A stretch of 64,000 bases of DNA, taken from assembly GCA_037447655.1 (NCBI GenBank), contig JBBHKE010001643.1, positions 62,001-126,000 of the forward strand. The letters run 5' to 3'. The DNA comes from Zygnema cylindricum. Taxonomy: Eukaryota > Streptophyta > Zygnematophyceae > Zygnematales > Zygnemataceae. A program made the position numbers and the translations under genes. This document shows, piece after piece, positions 1-11,800 of this stretch. Below the pieces are notes generated by a model. It was given only the letters and a program-made list of their open reading frames with translations. It searched no databases and was not told where the DNA came from. Positions within the stretch are counted from its first letter, which is position 1; every line of letters begins with the position of its first letter.

Positions 1-181
1 CTTAAATCATCATTCCTCCGTACACCCGTGTCAGATCGTGGATTTGATAGTTGCGATTGAAAGTTAAGATTCTCAACTTACGATTGGTGGTCTCAAATTG
101 AAAATCGGACAAATGTGTACAGCGAAAAGATGTTTCAAGTGGCAAAAAAATCATTTACGCTAATAGCGATTCACGGTGTAC
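1..181. mobile_element. MITE-like inverted-repeat element, partial copy A
   Basis: The right part matches the family arm: a GTGTACAGCGAAAAGATG-like block, then a degenerate CACTTGAAAC complement, ending in ATAGCGATTCACGGTGTAC. The left arm runs off the window edge. The family recurs at 183-404, 1641-1862 and 63560-63770. It is non-coding, and its class is unknown because no target duplication is clear. Confidence 0.6.
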
Positions 182-182
182 A

Positions 183-404
183 GTATACAATGAATCACTA
201 TTAGTGCTAATAATTTTTTCGCCACTTAAAACATCTTTTCTACGTACACACATAACTAATTTTCAATTTGAGACCACCAATCAAGAGCTGAGAATTTTAC
301 CTCTCCATCGCAACCATCAGATCCACAATCCGACATTCGTGTACAGAGAAAAGATGTTTTAAGTGATAAAAAATATATATATACTAATATTGATTCGCGG
401 TGTA
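183..404. mobile_element. MITE-like inverted-repeat element, copy B
   Basis: About 222 bp with long imperfect terminal inverted repeats. The left arm reads AATGAATCACTATTAGTGCT followed by GCCACTTAAAACATCTTTTC. The right arm is the complement, with GAAAAGATGTTTTAAGTG and a GATTCGCGGTGTAC end. It abuts copy A head to tail. The middle carries a conserved ACCATCAGATCCACAATCCG segment also seen in the other copies. Confidence 0.65.
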
Positions 405-1147
405 CTTGGCAAATTCACAATCTGACCGTGACATTACATGCATTCCACTTTTCTCAAAAATTGGAAATTTCTCATGTCAACTTGACGATGTACGTAGAAA
501 AAGGCTTTATGCGACATCGTTATCTATTGTGCAGCGAACTATTGGGTTAGGATACGCAACTTCAACTGTAGCTATCGGTACGCCTCGTAGCACAGGTGGC
601 AAAAGTCAAAATTTTAGATACCCAAAATCGACAAATTTACTTTTTTCAAAATATGATCACTTGATACCCGACTGGTTTGTGTCACGCTCCTAAATTGTTA
701 CCCGATACTTGATAAACGTTTACAAAAAAAAAGTTAACCAAAACTCGATTTCTCGCGACTACCTGTACCCGCCCGTAGCCGAATATGTACAAAATTAATA
801 GTACATCTCCCTCATACCTTCCAAGATACCAAGAGTATAAAGTACAATAATGTTAGAAAGCATACACAGTACAAAACCTTGAGTTTTTTTCATTTTTTGC
901 TTTTTTGATCGTACCCGATTTTTTTTTTTTTTTTTTGTGAATTGCCCGCCCATTTCCCTCCGACCCTCAAATTTGGCACCGGGTTCCGTTTTGAATCCGA
1001 CGCGGGCGGTCAGGTAATGGTCGAGTAGGGATTAGGGTTCCCCGATTGCAACCTCTGCCTCGTTGTTTCGCCATGACAAAATAACGTCATGACGACTATG
1101 ATTTAAGAGATGTCACATCGAATTATATCTTCAGTCCAGTAGATAAT
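405..1147. other. Unassigned non-coding DNA
   Basis: AT-rich sequence with homopolymer runs near 720-735 and 915-937. The open stretch 400-693 (+) has no recognisable domain and overlaps the end of the MITE, so it is not called. No RNA gene or promoter is recognisable. Confidence 0.5.
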
Positions 1148-1409
1148 GCTTAGCAATACAGATAAATGATCATGAGCACACAAGACATGAAAATGAAACC
1201 AAGAACCAATAGTGATAAAGAGGGCTTCTTCTCGTTTTTCATTTAACACGGGTTCGAGGTACTCACTACCACCGGCCTATTAGATGGGTTTTTCGGATAT
1301 AATGCAAAAACAATATTTTTAATACATGTACAGTGTAGAGCACCACATAAAGCGTTTCCATACCTTTCCACAAATTAAACCTTTGGTCCAAACGATAGCT
1401 TGCCGTGTA

Positions 1410-1410
1410 A

Positions 1411-1475
<65 letters not shown>
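1410..1475. repeat. (TA)n microsatellite
   Basis: An uninterrupted TA dinucleotide run of about 60 bp inside the larger inverted-repeat element. It produces spurious Ile-Tyr reading frames on both strands. Confidence 0.95.
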
Positions 1476-1477
<2 letters not shown>

Positions 1478-1640
1478 TATCTCTATAGAGAGAATATAAA
1501 GTGTATCTATATAGAGAGTTTTATTTTTTTTCTCTTTTTTTCTCATATTTCACACGTTTTCGTATGTTTGAACCATGGCCACCACAAGCATGCGAGGAAC
1601 TCTTTTTAAGTGATATACAAGAAGAAACCATTTTTATTAG

Positions 1641-1862
1641 TACACCGTGAATCGCTACTAGTGCTAATGTTTTTCTTGCGACTTAAGACATCTTTTCTCC
1701 GTACACACTTGTCCAGGTTTTTAACTTGAGATTGCTAATCAAAAGTTGGGAACTTTAGGTTTCAATACTAACCGTCAGATCCACAATCCGACAAGTGTGT
1801 ACCGATAAAGTATGTTTTAAGTGGTGAGCAAATTATTAACACTAATAGCGATACAAAGTGTA
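1641..1862. mobile_element. MITE-like inverted-repeat element, copy C
   Basis: About 222 bp. The left arm TACACCGTGAATCGCTACTA and the right arm ACACTAATAGCGATACAAAG are complementary, and both carry the CTTAAGACATCTTTTCTCCG / GTATGTTTTAAGTG blocks. It sits just inside the right arm of the larger inverted-repeat element, so it inserted there secondarily. Confidence 0.7.
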
Positions 1863-2118
1863 TTCGTTCCTATTTTCATTTTCATGTCCCGCGTGCTCAT
1901 GATCATTTATCTGTTTTGCCAAGCCTTAGGGTGGCGTTTCATCAGACAAAAGTGAGGTTGTTTACAATAATCCGGACCTCTTTGTACTACTTTGTACCTC
2001 TTATTTTGTTTTTATCTGCGAACAAAATTACAGAGAATCTTGCCAATATTCTCCAAAGGTCTAGGAGGTAACAATGACCATTAGATGAAAAAAAAACATA
2101 TATCTCTCTCATTTATCG

Positions 2119-4167
2119 TTACTCTAGATCATCTTCCTCTACACCAAAGTCCACCATGTCTTCATCTGACTCCTCTTCCCTTACCTCCCCTTCCTCTTCT
2201 TCCCATGCCACCATGTCCTCTTCATAGCTAACATCCTTAGTCTTCTTTAACAATCTGAGATTAGTGAAGACCCATACAAAATCATTTGCTCCTTTAGCCG
2301 TTAATCTATTTCTCTTCTTAGAGTGAATATGGTTATATGTTGACCAATTCCGCTCACATGAGCTGGCAGTTGAGTACCGGGCAAGTATTTTTACTGCCAC
2401 CTATTGCAAGATAGGGGTGGAAGACCCAAACTCTTGCCACCATTTCCACGCTGGCATCTTACTTGCACACTATTTTGTAAGTTCCCTACATAAAACTTTC
2501 TCAAAACCTCTATATTTTGACAACTGAATGCGGGCATCTTCTTGCTCCTCCACATTTGGAAGCATCCCCTCTAACATTGTTTGAAAGACTTCCATAACTA
2601 TCGAGTTTGCACGTTGCCCATATGTGTGGCTTTGGAACTCCATATCTAGTACAAAGTTGTTCGCGTAAATGAGGCTATGCGCCATTATCCACCTCGCCAC
2701 CCAAGATGTCTTCAATTCTTCCAAAATCTACATGCCCTCACAAATATTATCTCCTCCCGCGACGTCTAAATTATCCAAAAACTGTCCAATCACGTAAAAA
2801 CCGTGGTAAACCTTCCCCACATTCGGGCCACCTTTGTCACAGTCCACCATCAACCGCACCACAAGTTCTGAAATTGACACAACGTGTGTCACTCAAACCC
2901 AAAACTCGGTGCTTTGAATGTAGCACCTAATTTTAGCCCCCTCTGTCTTATACATAGGTTTGCCCGCCCTTTCCTTGAATTTGTCAGGAATCATGGAGCG
3001 CTCCAGACTCTGTACATTCCTTGAATTTGTCATGGTTTATCAAGCGCTCCAGACTCTCTTACACTTCTAATAACCTTTCATGCATAATAAAATTTGTAAC
3101 AAACCTAGTCTCTCAAGGTTTTAGAATCCGAAGTGGAGAAATTTTATTGAACATGGCTACATTCATGCTATGATTAGAGAAGAATTTTAGAACTACTTTT
3201 GCCTCTCGAATAGGTTTGAAGATAAATGTCAACTTACTCCAATCTTCCAACATCAAGTCCAGTATATGTGCAACGCATGGCGTCCATGTGATAGAAGGGT
3301 GATTTTCCACAAGCAACAAGGCTGCAGCCTTGTTCACCAGGGAAAAACCAGGAACAATCCGTACCACATTCTTCACTCCTACCGCAAGTACTCCTTTTTT
3401 TAGCACCTTACAAATGTATTTGGCCTCCTTAATTTGCCCACTCGTGTCTTCTGCCGTCAAGAACATGTCACCTTTCGAGGTGACAGATAGAATATTTAGG
3501 AGAGGTCTATCGTCAGCTGCTGTTCACCCATCTGATGTTATCATGGCATGCTCTCCATTCGTTTGATGTGATCGATCGTGGCCCCACTGACATAAATATT
3601 TTCCACATAGCTTGTCAAATCTTTTTTCACATTTTCCTTGGTTTGTAATAAGAGACGATTTCTCATTGCACTACAGATTGGTAACTTTTAAGATCCACCT
3701 ATATCACCGGTCTTCTTCACCGATGCCTTGAAATATCGGTCTTCTAAAAGTTTAAACTAAAATCCGTTGGCGAAGAAAGCCGTGGCCCATGCTCAATCTA
3801 CCTCTTTCTTATTATGGTCGTTAAATGCATTTTTTATCTTAGTCTGCAAAATTCTTACTTTGGTACACCGAAAGGGTGGAAAACTGCTAGTACGTTCATC
3901 CAAGTCGCACATTACACGTTTTTGAGAGGAATTTGCAGAAATTTGGTTTTCTAAAGCATTAAACTCCTCCTTCCCATCGTCTGGACACATTGTACAAAGT
4001 CTAATCCCTCCAATCTTGACATTTCTAAGAAGATGATTTTTGATCCTGGTTGCTCGGGCGTTATATTCGAAGTTGCAGTAAATACAAACGCATAATCGGT
4101 TGGCAAGAAGAATCCCACCCTTTGTAGCCTTCACGTGCTCCCACTCCTTTCCTCGATTTCTGGGCAT
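2119..4167 (-). pseudogene. Decayed hAT transposase (BED finger, DUF659, hAT dimerisation domain)
   Basis: The minus strand reads N- to C-terminally as four fragments. The first, 4167-3793, has a BED-type finger: CIYC, then RIKNHLL and a later Cys. The second, 3466-3113, is DUF659-like with ITWTPCVAHILDLMLEDW. The third, 2724-2470, is a short hAT-core piece. The fourth, 2400-2119, is the C-terminal dimerisation domain with SCERNWSTYNHIHSKKRNRL and an acidic tail. The order and motifs are those of plant hAT transposases, which cut and paste DNA in the nucleus. The pieces lie in different frames separated by stops, so no full-length enzyme is encoded. Terminal inverted repeats were not located. 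Family assignment is firm, the boundaries are not. Confidence 0.8.
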
Positions 4168-4199
4168 GGTTGCTTTCTGTCGAAGTCTGTAAGAGAAGA

Positions 4200-5630
4200 A
4201 AATAAAAAGCTTGGGAGGGAGGAGGATAGATTAGAGGGAGGCGGAGTCCGTGCGGTTTCGTTTTGAACAGTCCATGGCGCTTTCTTTTGAAAAATGACGA
4301 GGAAGGCGTGCGTACATTTTTCAAACGTAACGCACTCAAATAGTGTGAAATCCAACTTCTTTTTTCGATAATCTACGTACATTTGCGTTAGAATTACGTA
4401 TATGTTCCGTGATATTTCTATTGAGTTTACTGGATAGAAAATACTAATAACTGCGACGTATGATTTCGCTAAATTCCGTACATTACCGTAAACAACTGTA
4501 CATATTACGTTGAAACGCTGTATTTTTTACATAATTTGTCCGTTCAATTTAACGGAGAGAAAGTACATTGCTATTTTTTGCTATTTTTTCAAGAGTCACG
4601 AATTATACGTTTCAATCGCAAAAAAGGAAAAAATCGCCCGATTTGAACAACATCGGATTTTCGTACATTTATTTACAGTATCCGTATTTCTCCAGAAATT
4701 TTTAACGGTTATTTGTTTTACAATTTTTAGGGTACGCTGCCAAACATTCCCTTATTTTGCAACATTTGCCGTACATTTATTGATATTGCCTTACATTTCC
4801 TTGGATTTTAGGGTTATCTAAGCGGGATTTTAGGGTTTTTAGGGAACATTCTTGTACGTTCGCATATATTTCAGTACAACAGTCTTAGATTTTCTGTACT
4901 TTTACGGTTATACGCCAACGATTTCCGTATGTTATCGTACATTTAATCATATCATCCGTACCTTTTTTCAGATTTTTTAAGGATTGTTTGAGAGTCACGC
5001 TTCCTGTAGATTTTGGTACAGTCCGTACATTAAAAAATCAGAAATTTACGAAAATTACGAAACAAGCGAATGTTACGCAATTTTTTGAAAAAAGTCGAAA
5101 TCCGTACGAATTGGACAACCATGTCAATCATCACTTGCGCTTTCATTTCTTTAAACTTTGACAATTGTAGACATCTCCAAAACTTGCGACAGGTGTGGAC
5201 GCCACCAAACCGAGGAAAGTTGTAGACGCCCACACGTGGGAAATATAAGCAATCGCCCACGTCAGTGGCTCTTGTCAAAATGACATCTAATGTTCTTCGT
5301 GACACTGTAGACGTGAAATTCCGTACATCCAAAACAAACAATTAAGTTTGTTTGCAAACGGACAAACACATTTTTTTCGTGTACTCTCCCAACTGTGACA
5401 TAAAATTTTAGATGACGTTTCACTCGTGCAATACCGTTTTGCTATTCGTCAATCGGCTACTACTTCTGTTAAGATCACCTCAGTGGTCCTTTTCACTAAA
5501 TTGCGAGGATGAGCTGTAAGTGGGTCGAAAGAATAATAACGCCAAATAATTGGAGTACTTTCAAAATACTAAAAAGACGCGGAAATGTACATTGGTCTCG
5601 AATTGTACTTTAGTACTTGCCCATATTTCG
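4200..5630. other. GTAC-dense non-coding upstream region
   Basis: No credible coding domain is visible on either strand. About 22 GTAC tetramers are counted by eye between 4377 and 5634, often as CCGTACATT or CGTACATTT, against roughly five expected by chance. GTAC is the known core of SBP-domain and copper-response binding sites in green plants and algae. A regulatory role here is only inference. Confidence 0.45.
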
Positions 5631-5635
5631 TACGG

Positions 5636-5643
5636 TATAAAAT
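5636..5643 (+). promoter_or_regulatory. Candidate TATA box of gene 1
   Basis: TATAAAAT lies about 135 nt upstream of the gene 1 ATG (5778), within range for a plant TATA element plus a short 5' leader. CACGTG-type cores (G-box-like) lie between it and the ATG near 5732 and again inside exon 1. The transcript start was not determined. Confidence 0.4.
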
Positions 5644-5777
5644 TTTCTCGTTGCAAGTTCCATTTTTTGTGAAACCATTTCTTAAACACAGAGGCACACC
5701 GCTTCAGTGGATGATCACTGCCACGTGGCCTGTGGTTTAAAAATTCCCTGTCAGTGTGACGTGGCGAGTTCGGAGCC

Positions 5778-5874
5778 ATGGCTCTCACTATGGTCATCGC
5801 GACAGTGCTGATGATATCGTGTCACGTGTCATTCGTAACGGGAGATTACATCGGAGTCATGCCGGAGCCAGACA
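5778..5874 (+). CDS. Gene 1 exon 1: signal peptide
   Basis: Starts at the ATG of CCATGG context and codes MALTMVIATVLMISCHVSFV followed by TGDY, a short hydrophobic secretion signal with likely cleavage near residues 20-22. It ends before GTAAGT in phase 1. The intron of 112 nt is one of the two shortest in the gene. The upstream ACTATGG would give a start four codons later, but the first ATG is better placed. Confidence 0.75.
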
Positions 5875-8800
5875 GTAAGTTTCCCCTCCTTTGACCTTTC
5901 ATTTCCCTTCCTTTTTTCAGACGCACGTGCGAAGAGTATCTCTAATTCGCTCGTCTGACGCTTGTCATTCGATGACTGCGCCACAGAGTCGGCTCTGGAG
6001 GCGGTGAAGGCGGCCGTCGTGAACCAGGGGAACCTTCCGGAGATCAAATGCGATGGAGGATATTACATCTGCGATGATTCCGGTCGCGTGAATCAACTGT
6101 GAGTGATTAGCAATGCGTGCACTCTCTGCTGTGATGGTCCGCACTGAATTGCATACTTTATTCTGCACACTAAATTCTCAGTTTTGATTCGTAATATCTC
6201 TGCAATCTCTGCTCTGATGAACTCTCACTGAAATCTCTGCTGTGATGGTCCGCACTGAATTGCATACTTTATTCTGCACACTAAATTCTCAGTTTTGATT
6301 CGTAATATCTCACTTCTGCCTGATAACCTCACTGAAATCTCTGCTGTGATATCCCAACGAATTGCATACTTTATTCTGCCACAAATTCTCAGTTTTGATT
6401 GTAATATCTCTCAATCTCTGCCTGATGAACTCTCCGAAATTCTGTGATGGTCCGCACTGAATTGCATACTTTATTCCCAACTAAATTCTCAGTTTTATTC
6501 GTAATATCTCCATTTTCGATTCTGCACTGAACTGAGTATGGAATTTCGCACTGAATTTGGATTCTAATCATGTCCTCTAATTCTGCTCTGAAAGCAACCT
6601 GTGCAAGTGAGACTGAAAGGATCGATCTCACACATACCCTAAAAAACCCTAAAAAATCTCTTATAGTGCACATAGCACTCACGGACATACACAAGCGGAA
6701 ACCTGCAAACCCACAAAGATACTTTGGGATTCTTATTGTTCTTAGGGTTTGCAGGGTTTTTTGATGGTTTAATTGTTTGTAGGGTTTTTAGGGTTTAGGA
6801 TGACAGGGGTTGAAGGGATCTATAGTTTTTAATGTTTTATCGTATTTAAAGACTTGGAGCTCCCAGTTTTTGTAGGGTTCTTAGGGTTCATTAGGTTCTT
6901 AATGGTATTGGTATTTTGAGAATTTTATTGATTTTAGGTTTAAAAGACATTTTCAATTTTTATGTTTTTTAGTGATTTAATCGATGAATCCGTCACAATT
7001 TACATCATTCGTCAAGACAATAACATTACACGAACCCTGGTGCCTTAAATTAGGAAGTCCCATTAAACATATTTATTCTGTGGGGTTGTTACCGAACTTT
7101 TGTGTTCAATCATATCCCACTATTTTCCTAAAAATAAGTACAAAACATGTTAGGCTCTTAGAGTCTTAAAAATCCTGCATTGTTTTTGTCATATGCTAAC
7201 AAGTTGGCAAGCTCATAGACCCATAGTTTATACCTTACCTATATTACGAACTAACCTGATTTGTTAGAGTTTTTATGGTTTTAAAGGTTTCCGGGCTTTA
7301 ATATTTTCAGTTTTCTTTAAGCTTTCTAGAGTTTTAACATTTTAAGTGTCTTTCGATTTCTAGGGATTTGGGGTTTTAGGGTCTTAGGGTTTGAGATTTG
7401 GTAGGTCTTCTCAAGTATCTAAATTTTTAATAGTCTTAAGTGCCTTTGGGTTTGAATGGATTGAAGGGCTTGAAAGGTTTGTAAATTTTTTAGGGTTTGA
7501 AGGGTTGTTAATGTTTTCAGTGTTTTTAAAATTTTCAACATTTTTATGATTTTAGGTTTTTTAAGGCTATAAGTATTTTATGGTTTTTATGACTTGCAAT
7601 TTTTTTTTTTTAATTATCTTAAGGATTTTTTAGGTTTCTTTTGTTTTGATGATTTGAGGGTTTAGGTGTTTTTAGGGTGTTTAGGGTTTTTGGGGTTTTG
7701 GAGGCTCAAAATTCCTAAAGTTTGAATGTTTTGTAGGGTTTCTAAAGTTTCGGTATTTTTGTGGGTTTTAAGGTTTTTTGCGATCTATTGTTTCCAGTGT
7801 TAGAAAGGTATCAAAAGTCGCATGGATTTTAAGTCTTTTGTAGGGTTTTTCAGATTTTTAGAAGTTAGGGATTTCACAATTTTTGGAGTTTTTGGGTTTC
7901 AATCGTCTTTAGGTTTTTGTGAATTTGAGGGATTTTAATGGTTTTTTGGTTTGTAGTTTTTGTAGGATTTTTCAGGTTTCTAGCGTTTTTAGAGTTTCTA
8001 GGGTTTTTGGGGTTTTTAAAAGCTGTTTTTAGATTTTTTAATTCCATATTTCTGTCTTTTTAGAGTTTGAGTGTTTAAAGAGGTCCGTTGCGGTTTTTGA
8101 ATTATTAGGATTTTTGAAGCTTTTACCATTTTAGGGTTTGGAGGGTTTGAATGATTTTTTAACATGGTTTTCAAGTTTTTAGGAAATTTAGGGTTTTTCA
8201 AGCATGGGTATTCAAGGTTTTTAGGATTTTCAGATTTTTTTAACTTGTTTTAAGTGCTCGTAGTGTTTTGTGTTTTTAGGGTCTTAAGATGTTCATGATC
8301 TTTATAATATATACGGCTGTAAGGTTTTGAGGGTTTTTTTTACGACTTTAGAAATTTTTAGCAATTTAATCTGTTGGTCTCGATAATGTTTTCGGTTGTG
8401 TTTACGTTGAAAAAGCTTTGAAATGTTGTATTTGTTGTATAGATGCTAACGGCAAATACCCACGTGATGAGATTTTTTTTGAGCTAAATGTTTTTTTCTG
8501 GAAGTCTACGCTCCACCCTGCAACCCCAAAAATGTAAATGTGAAAAAATTGTTTTTCTCTTGCTCCACTATCACCGTTTGTGTCGATTAGTAGTTGAGTC
8601 TTACAACGACCCCATGGATCAACACATACAAATGTTCTCGTGTTGAGTACCTGACAAGTTAAGCTAAACGATAATTATTTTAGCAAGCGACACCATTTCA
8701 TTTTGACGGAGAAATTGTGATCAATGTGTACACCTGTCCATGCTAAAATCGTAAACTCGTGAATGTGAACACCAAATTGGTCAAATTCTTAAATTTTTTT

Positions 8801-11800
8801 GGAAAATCCAAAATTTGGGTTGTAATTGGCCTACGTTTTTTTTCAGATTTTTGGAGGATGTTTTCTACTCTTGGGTATGGTATTATGATTTTAATTTTTT
8901 TTTGCTGTTTTGGTTTCATGGTCTATACTCTTGGTTATGGCATTATGATCATGGTAATTAATTTTTTTACTCTTTTTTGTAGTCTTGATAGTACTTGTAA
9001 TTTTCTTTCCTTGTTGTTTTGTTTTCACAATCAACACTCGCGTGTGGTCGTGCAACGTTTTTCCTTGCTAAGCACCTAAACATTATTCTGTTTTGTGTTT
9101 TCTTGTATACGCTATGTTTTATTTGCACATATTATATTCAGTTTTGAAAAATCGGAAGTAATAGACAAAAAATGGTTTTATCAGTCTCTTGTTTCATGAA
9201 TTTTAAAATTTAATGGAATAAAGATAAACAAGTCAATTTGAGCCTCAATTTGGAAAGTGAAAAACGAACGGTTTTTGTTTTTTTTTTCTTAGTGTTGTAA
9301 GTTGAGTAATTTCAATTCTCCTTGATATTTAGAATTTATCGTTTGAACCTCAATTTTTCACATTGATTACCCTAATGTATTGATGGATCTAGTGTGAAGT
9401 ATTTTATCCTGGCTAGAGGGGTGGGAAAGAGAATAGGGGAACTTGCTTAGTGACCTTTGTGGATGGGTATAAAGACTTAAGTGGTATAAGATTAGGTGGT
9501 AGTAGATGAAACGGCAAAAAGTGGACGGGGGAAGAGGAAAATTAATGATTGACAACTAGATGACGACAAGCTCAAAAATATTTTGAAAAATAAGATGGGG
9601 GAGAAGGGTCGAGTTGGAAAAAAATGACCAACTCCTTCAACAACCGAGGAGAGAGGGGCACGCAGATGTATGTTATAAAAGAGCAAGAGGGTGGAGGGAA
9701 GTGATAGTGAGGGAGCGTGAACTAAAAAACGGAAGGAGTAAAATATTTCTCTAGTTAGAGAAGAGAGGAAGGCTAAGGAGGAGGGGGAAAGATAAAAGGA
9801 TTTCGTTTATTGACCTTCATTTGGGGGGGGGGTTCAGATTTATTGGTGGCTTAGGACTATTGGGGACCATTGCGGCGGAGATCGGCAACCTCACAAGATT
9901 GACAATCTTGTGAGTGAACACTGGGATAAGAAATGCATCTCATTTGAAAAACTAGTACAGATAACAAGTTAGTCAAACACATTATTGCAATAAAACAAAA
10001 ATCAAAGATTCCAAGTAATACTATTTTTTACTTTTGTTTTTTATCATCAAAGTGCAGGCGAGCTGGACAGACAGGTAGAGGGAGCGGAAGAGATGGGGTG
10101 AGAGAGAGGGATAGAGAGACGGGGATGAAGTGGGAAGGGGACAGGGAGAGGGATAGGAAGAGAGAGGGAGACGGAGAGGGGTAGTGAGAGGGTGTTTGTG
10201 AGGGAGACGGAGAGAGAGAGTAAGTGAAGAGGGAGATGGAGAGGGAGAGGAAGGGAGGAGGTAGAGGGAGAGGAAGAGGGGCAGGGTGAAGGAAGAAAGG
10301 AGAGGGATGGGGGGAGGGGGGGAGAGGGAGGGAGGGCGAAAGGGAGGACGGGGGAGAGGTAGGGGCAGAGGGAGAGGGAATGGGAGGAGTGGGAGAGGGG
10401 CTGGGAGAGGGAATGGGAGTGGGAGAGGGAGTGGGAGAGGGAGTGGGAGAGGGAGTGGGAGAGGGAGTGGGAGAGGGAGGGGAATAGGCAGTGGAAGATG
10501 GAAAGAGAGATGTAAAGGTAGAGATAGGGAGGACGGGGGAGAGGGAGAGGGAGAGGGCGAGGTAGGGGGAGAGGTAAAGGGAGAGGGAGAGGGAGAGGGA
10601 GAGGTAGAGGGAGTGGGAGAGGGAGAGGGAGTGGGAGAGGGAGAGGGAGAGGGGGTGGGAGAGGGAGTGGGAGAGGGAGTGGGAGAGGGAGTGGGAGAGG
10701 GATTGGGAAAAGGAGAGGGGAATAGGCAGTGGGAGATGTAAAGAGAGAGGTAAAGGTAGAGATAGGGAGGGGGAGGGGGGTTACTGAGAGAAAGAGGAAG
10801 AGGGAGAGGACGAGGTACAGTGATAGGGAGATCGAAAGGGAGAGGGAAAGGGAGAGGGAAGGGGGGAGGGAGAGGGCGAGAAGAGAAAGATGAGTGAGTG
10901 ATAGAGAGGGAGGGCGAGAGGTAAGGGGAGAGATTGAGAGTGAGAGTGGGAGGGCAAGGGAGTTCGAGAGAGAGCGAGTGGACTAGCAAGAAAGGCAGGT
11001 AGAGTGAGAGGAAGAGATTGGGTGAGAGAGAGGGAGAGAGAGACGGAGATAAAGTGGAGGGAGAGGGAGAGGGATTGGGGGAGAGAGGTAGACGGAGAGG
11101 GGTATTGAGAGGGTGATAGTGAGGGAGACATAGGGAGAGTAAGTGGGAGAGGGGGAGGGAGAGGAAGAGGGAGGCGGGTGATAGAGGGACAGATAGAGGG
11201 GTAGGGTGAAGGGAGAAGAGAGAGGGTGAGGGAGTGGGAGCGGGAGAAGGTGGAGAAGGATGAGCAGTGAGTAATAAAGAGGGAGAGGGAGAGGTAGAGG
11301 GAGAGATTGAGAGGCAGAGTGGTAGAGCAAGGGAGTTCGAGTGATAGGGAGTGGGCGAGCTGGACTGACATGGAGAGGGAGAGAAGAGATCGGGAGAGAA
11401 CGGGGGAGAGAGTTACGGAGATGAAGAGGGAGGCGGGCCGGGTGAGGTAGAGGGATAAGGAGAGAGGGGAACGGAGAGCGGTAGTGAGAGGATGCCAGAG
11501 GGAAACGGAGAGGGAAAGTAATTGAGAGAGGAAGAGGGAGGGGGAAAGAGAGGGGTAGGGTGAAGGAGAGAAGGGAGAGAGACAGGGAGTTGCAAAGGCA
11601 GCGCGAGAGGGAGATGTACAAGGAGCGCGAGAGGGAGATGTACAAGGAGTGGTAGCTGGATATGGAGGGGGAGGGTTAGAGGGAGTGGGAGAGGAAGAGG
11701 GAGAGGGTGAGGGATAGAACCTGGGAGGGAAAGTGAGGAGGGAATGGAGAGGGAGATGGAGAGGGAGAGGGATGGGGCGAGAGAGAGTGAGAGAGAGAGA

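Larger units (their letters stand above)
1148..1924. mobile_element. Larger inverted-repeat element with a nested MITE
   Basis: The arm at 1148-1200 (GATAAATGATCATGAGCACA core) is the imperfect reverse complement of 1871-1924 (TGCTCATGATCATTTATCTG core), so a roughly 775-bp unit has terminal inverted repeats of about 50 bp. Inside it lie a TA dinucleotide array and MITE copy C. There is no coding potential, so a non-autonomous DNA transposon is the simplest reading. Confidence 0.55.

Noticed and set aside
1319-1609. Ile-Tyr repeat frames on both strands
   Set aside because: Translation of the (TA)n microsatellite.
2119-4167. Active autonomous hAT transposon
   Set aside because: Transposase domains are recognisable but split by stops and frame changes, and no terminal inverted repeats were located.
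6735-8350. Chromosome end (true telomere)
   Set aside because: Units are highly degenerate and the block lies inside an intron with coding exons on both sides.
8759-9079. 106-codon frame in intron 2
   Set aside because: Phe/Leu-rich because of T runs, with a duplicated TACTCTTGG(T/G)TATGG(T/C)ATTATGAT phrase. No domain, and it lies inside an intron.
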